Under the pieces are notes generated by a model. The model had not been told where the DNA came from, did no database searches, and worked only from the letters and a program-made list of their open reading frames with translations. From Nitrospira sp. CG24D (GTDB lineage: Bacteria > Nitrospirota > Nitrospiria > Nitrospirales > Nitrospiraceae): a DNA stretch of 53,272 bases. The stretch covers positions 1 to 53,272 of the forward strand of contig NEWQ02000017.1 in assembly GCA_002869855.2 (NCBI GenBank), in the 5' to 3' direction. Each line of letters begins with the position of its first letter. The first letter of the stretch is position 1. A program made the position numbers and the translations under genes. Shown here piece after piece: positions 53,211-53,272 of the stretch.

Positions 53211-53272
53211 GATTCACTCCAGTAAAAAGGGGTCTGCCTGCCGGGGGAGGCTGCACGACGCGAAGAACCGGC

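Overview
The window looks like a chromosomal segment of a Nitrospira-type bacterium (phylum Nitrospirota). This is inferred from overall gene content and order, from several PCP_red-domain proteins, and from a GC-rich core with tightly packed operons. No taxonomic marker was searched. About 49.5 kb is core genome; the last 3.7 kb or so is the left end of an integrated element.

Layout. (1) 47-3244, minus: tRNA-Arg, then trmI, an SDR oxidoreductase, aroE and aroK, three of them joined by 4-bp stop/start overlaps. (2) 3665-8937, plus: a primary-type sigma factor with a strong terminator, an exported HtrA-like protease coupled to lipB, a glutamate/leucine-type dehydrogenase and two unknown small proteins. 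(3) 9119-13228: mostly unknown exported or membrane proteins, a D,D-carboxypeptidase and a predicted seven-bladed propeller lipoprotein. (4) 13343-24267, minus: one long superoperon pheA-hisC-DAHP synthase-tyrA-aroA-cmk-plsC-rpsA-sppA-HU-PCP_red, driven by a recognisable sigma-70 promoter at 24343-24372. (5) 24562-27483, minus: yebC, ruvA, an exported Cys-rich protein and ruvB, with no ruvC. (6) 27620-30172, minus: mrp, a zinc-ribbon/PCP_red protein and a His-rich membrane protein. (7) 30316-37975, minus: a sulfate-assimilation operon, rrf2-sulfite reductase-cysH-trpD-like-cysD-cysNC, behind a promoter with a perfect dyad operator. Here cysD carries an in-frame TGA. (8) 38229-42652, plus: a Fis-type regulator, HU, tRNA-Val, then thrS-infC-rpmI-rplT. 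(9) 42959-49367, minus: fmt-rsmB-rpe-pheS-pheT, with phenylalanyl-tRNA synthetase of the archaeal/eukaryotic architecture. (10) Initiator tRNA at 49454-49530, followed by a large serine recombinase and accessory genes of an integrated element that runs past the right edge.

How the genes work together. The superoperon links aromatic amino acid synthesis (DAHP synthase, AroA, TyrA, PheA, HisC; AroE and AroK are near the left end) to nucleotide, lipid and ribosome supply (Cmk, PlsC, S1). The cys operon encodes ATP sulfurylase (CysD/CysN), an APS-reductase-type CysH and a sulfite reductase that carries a C-terminal TusA-like sulfur-carrier domain, under a Cys-free, CymR-like Rrf2 regulator. The fmt-to-pheT and thrS-to-rplT clusters serve translation.

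The observations most worth checking are the TGA in cysD with a 125-bp palindromic element just downstream, the double set of siroheme/Fe4S cysteines in the sulfite reductase, the archaeal-type PheRS, the ATC start of infC, and the integrase whose last codons are read from the complement of the initiator tRNA.
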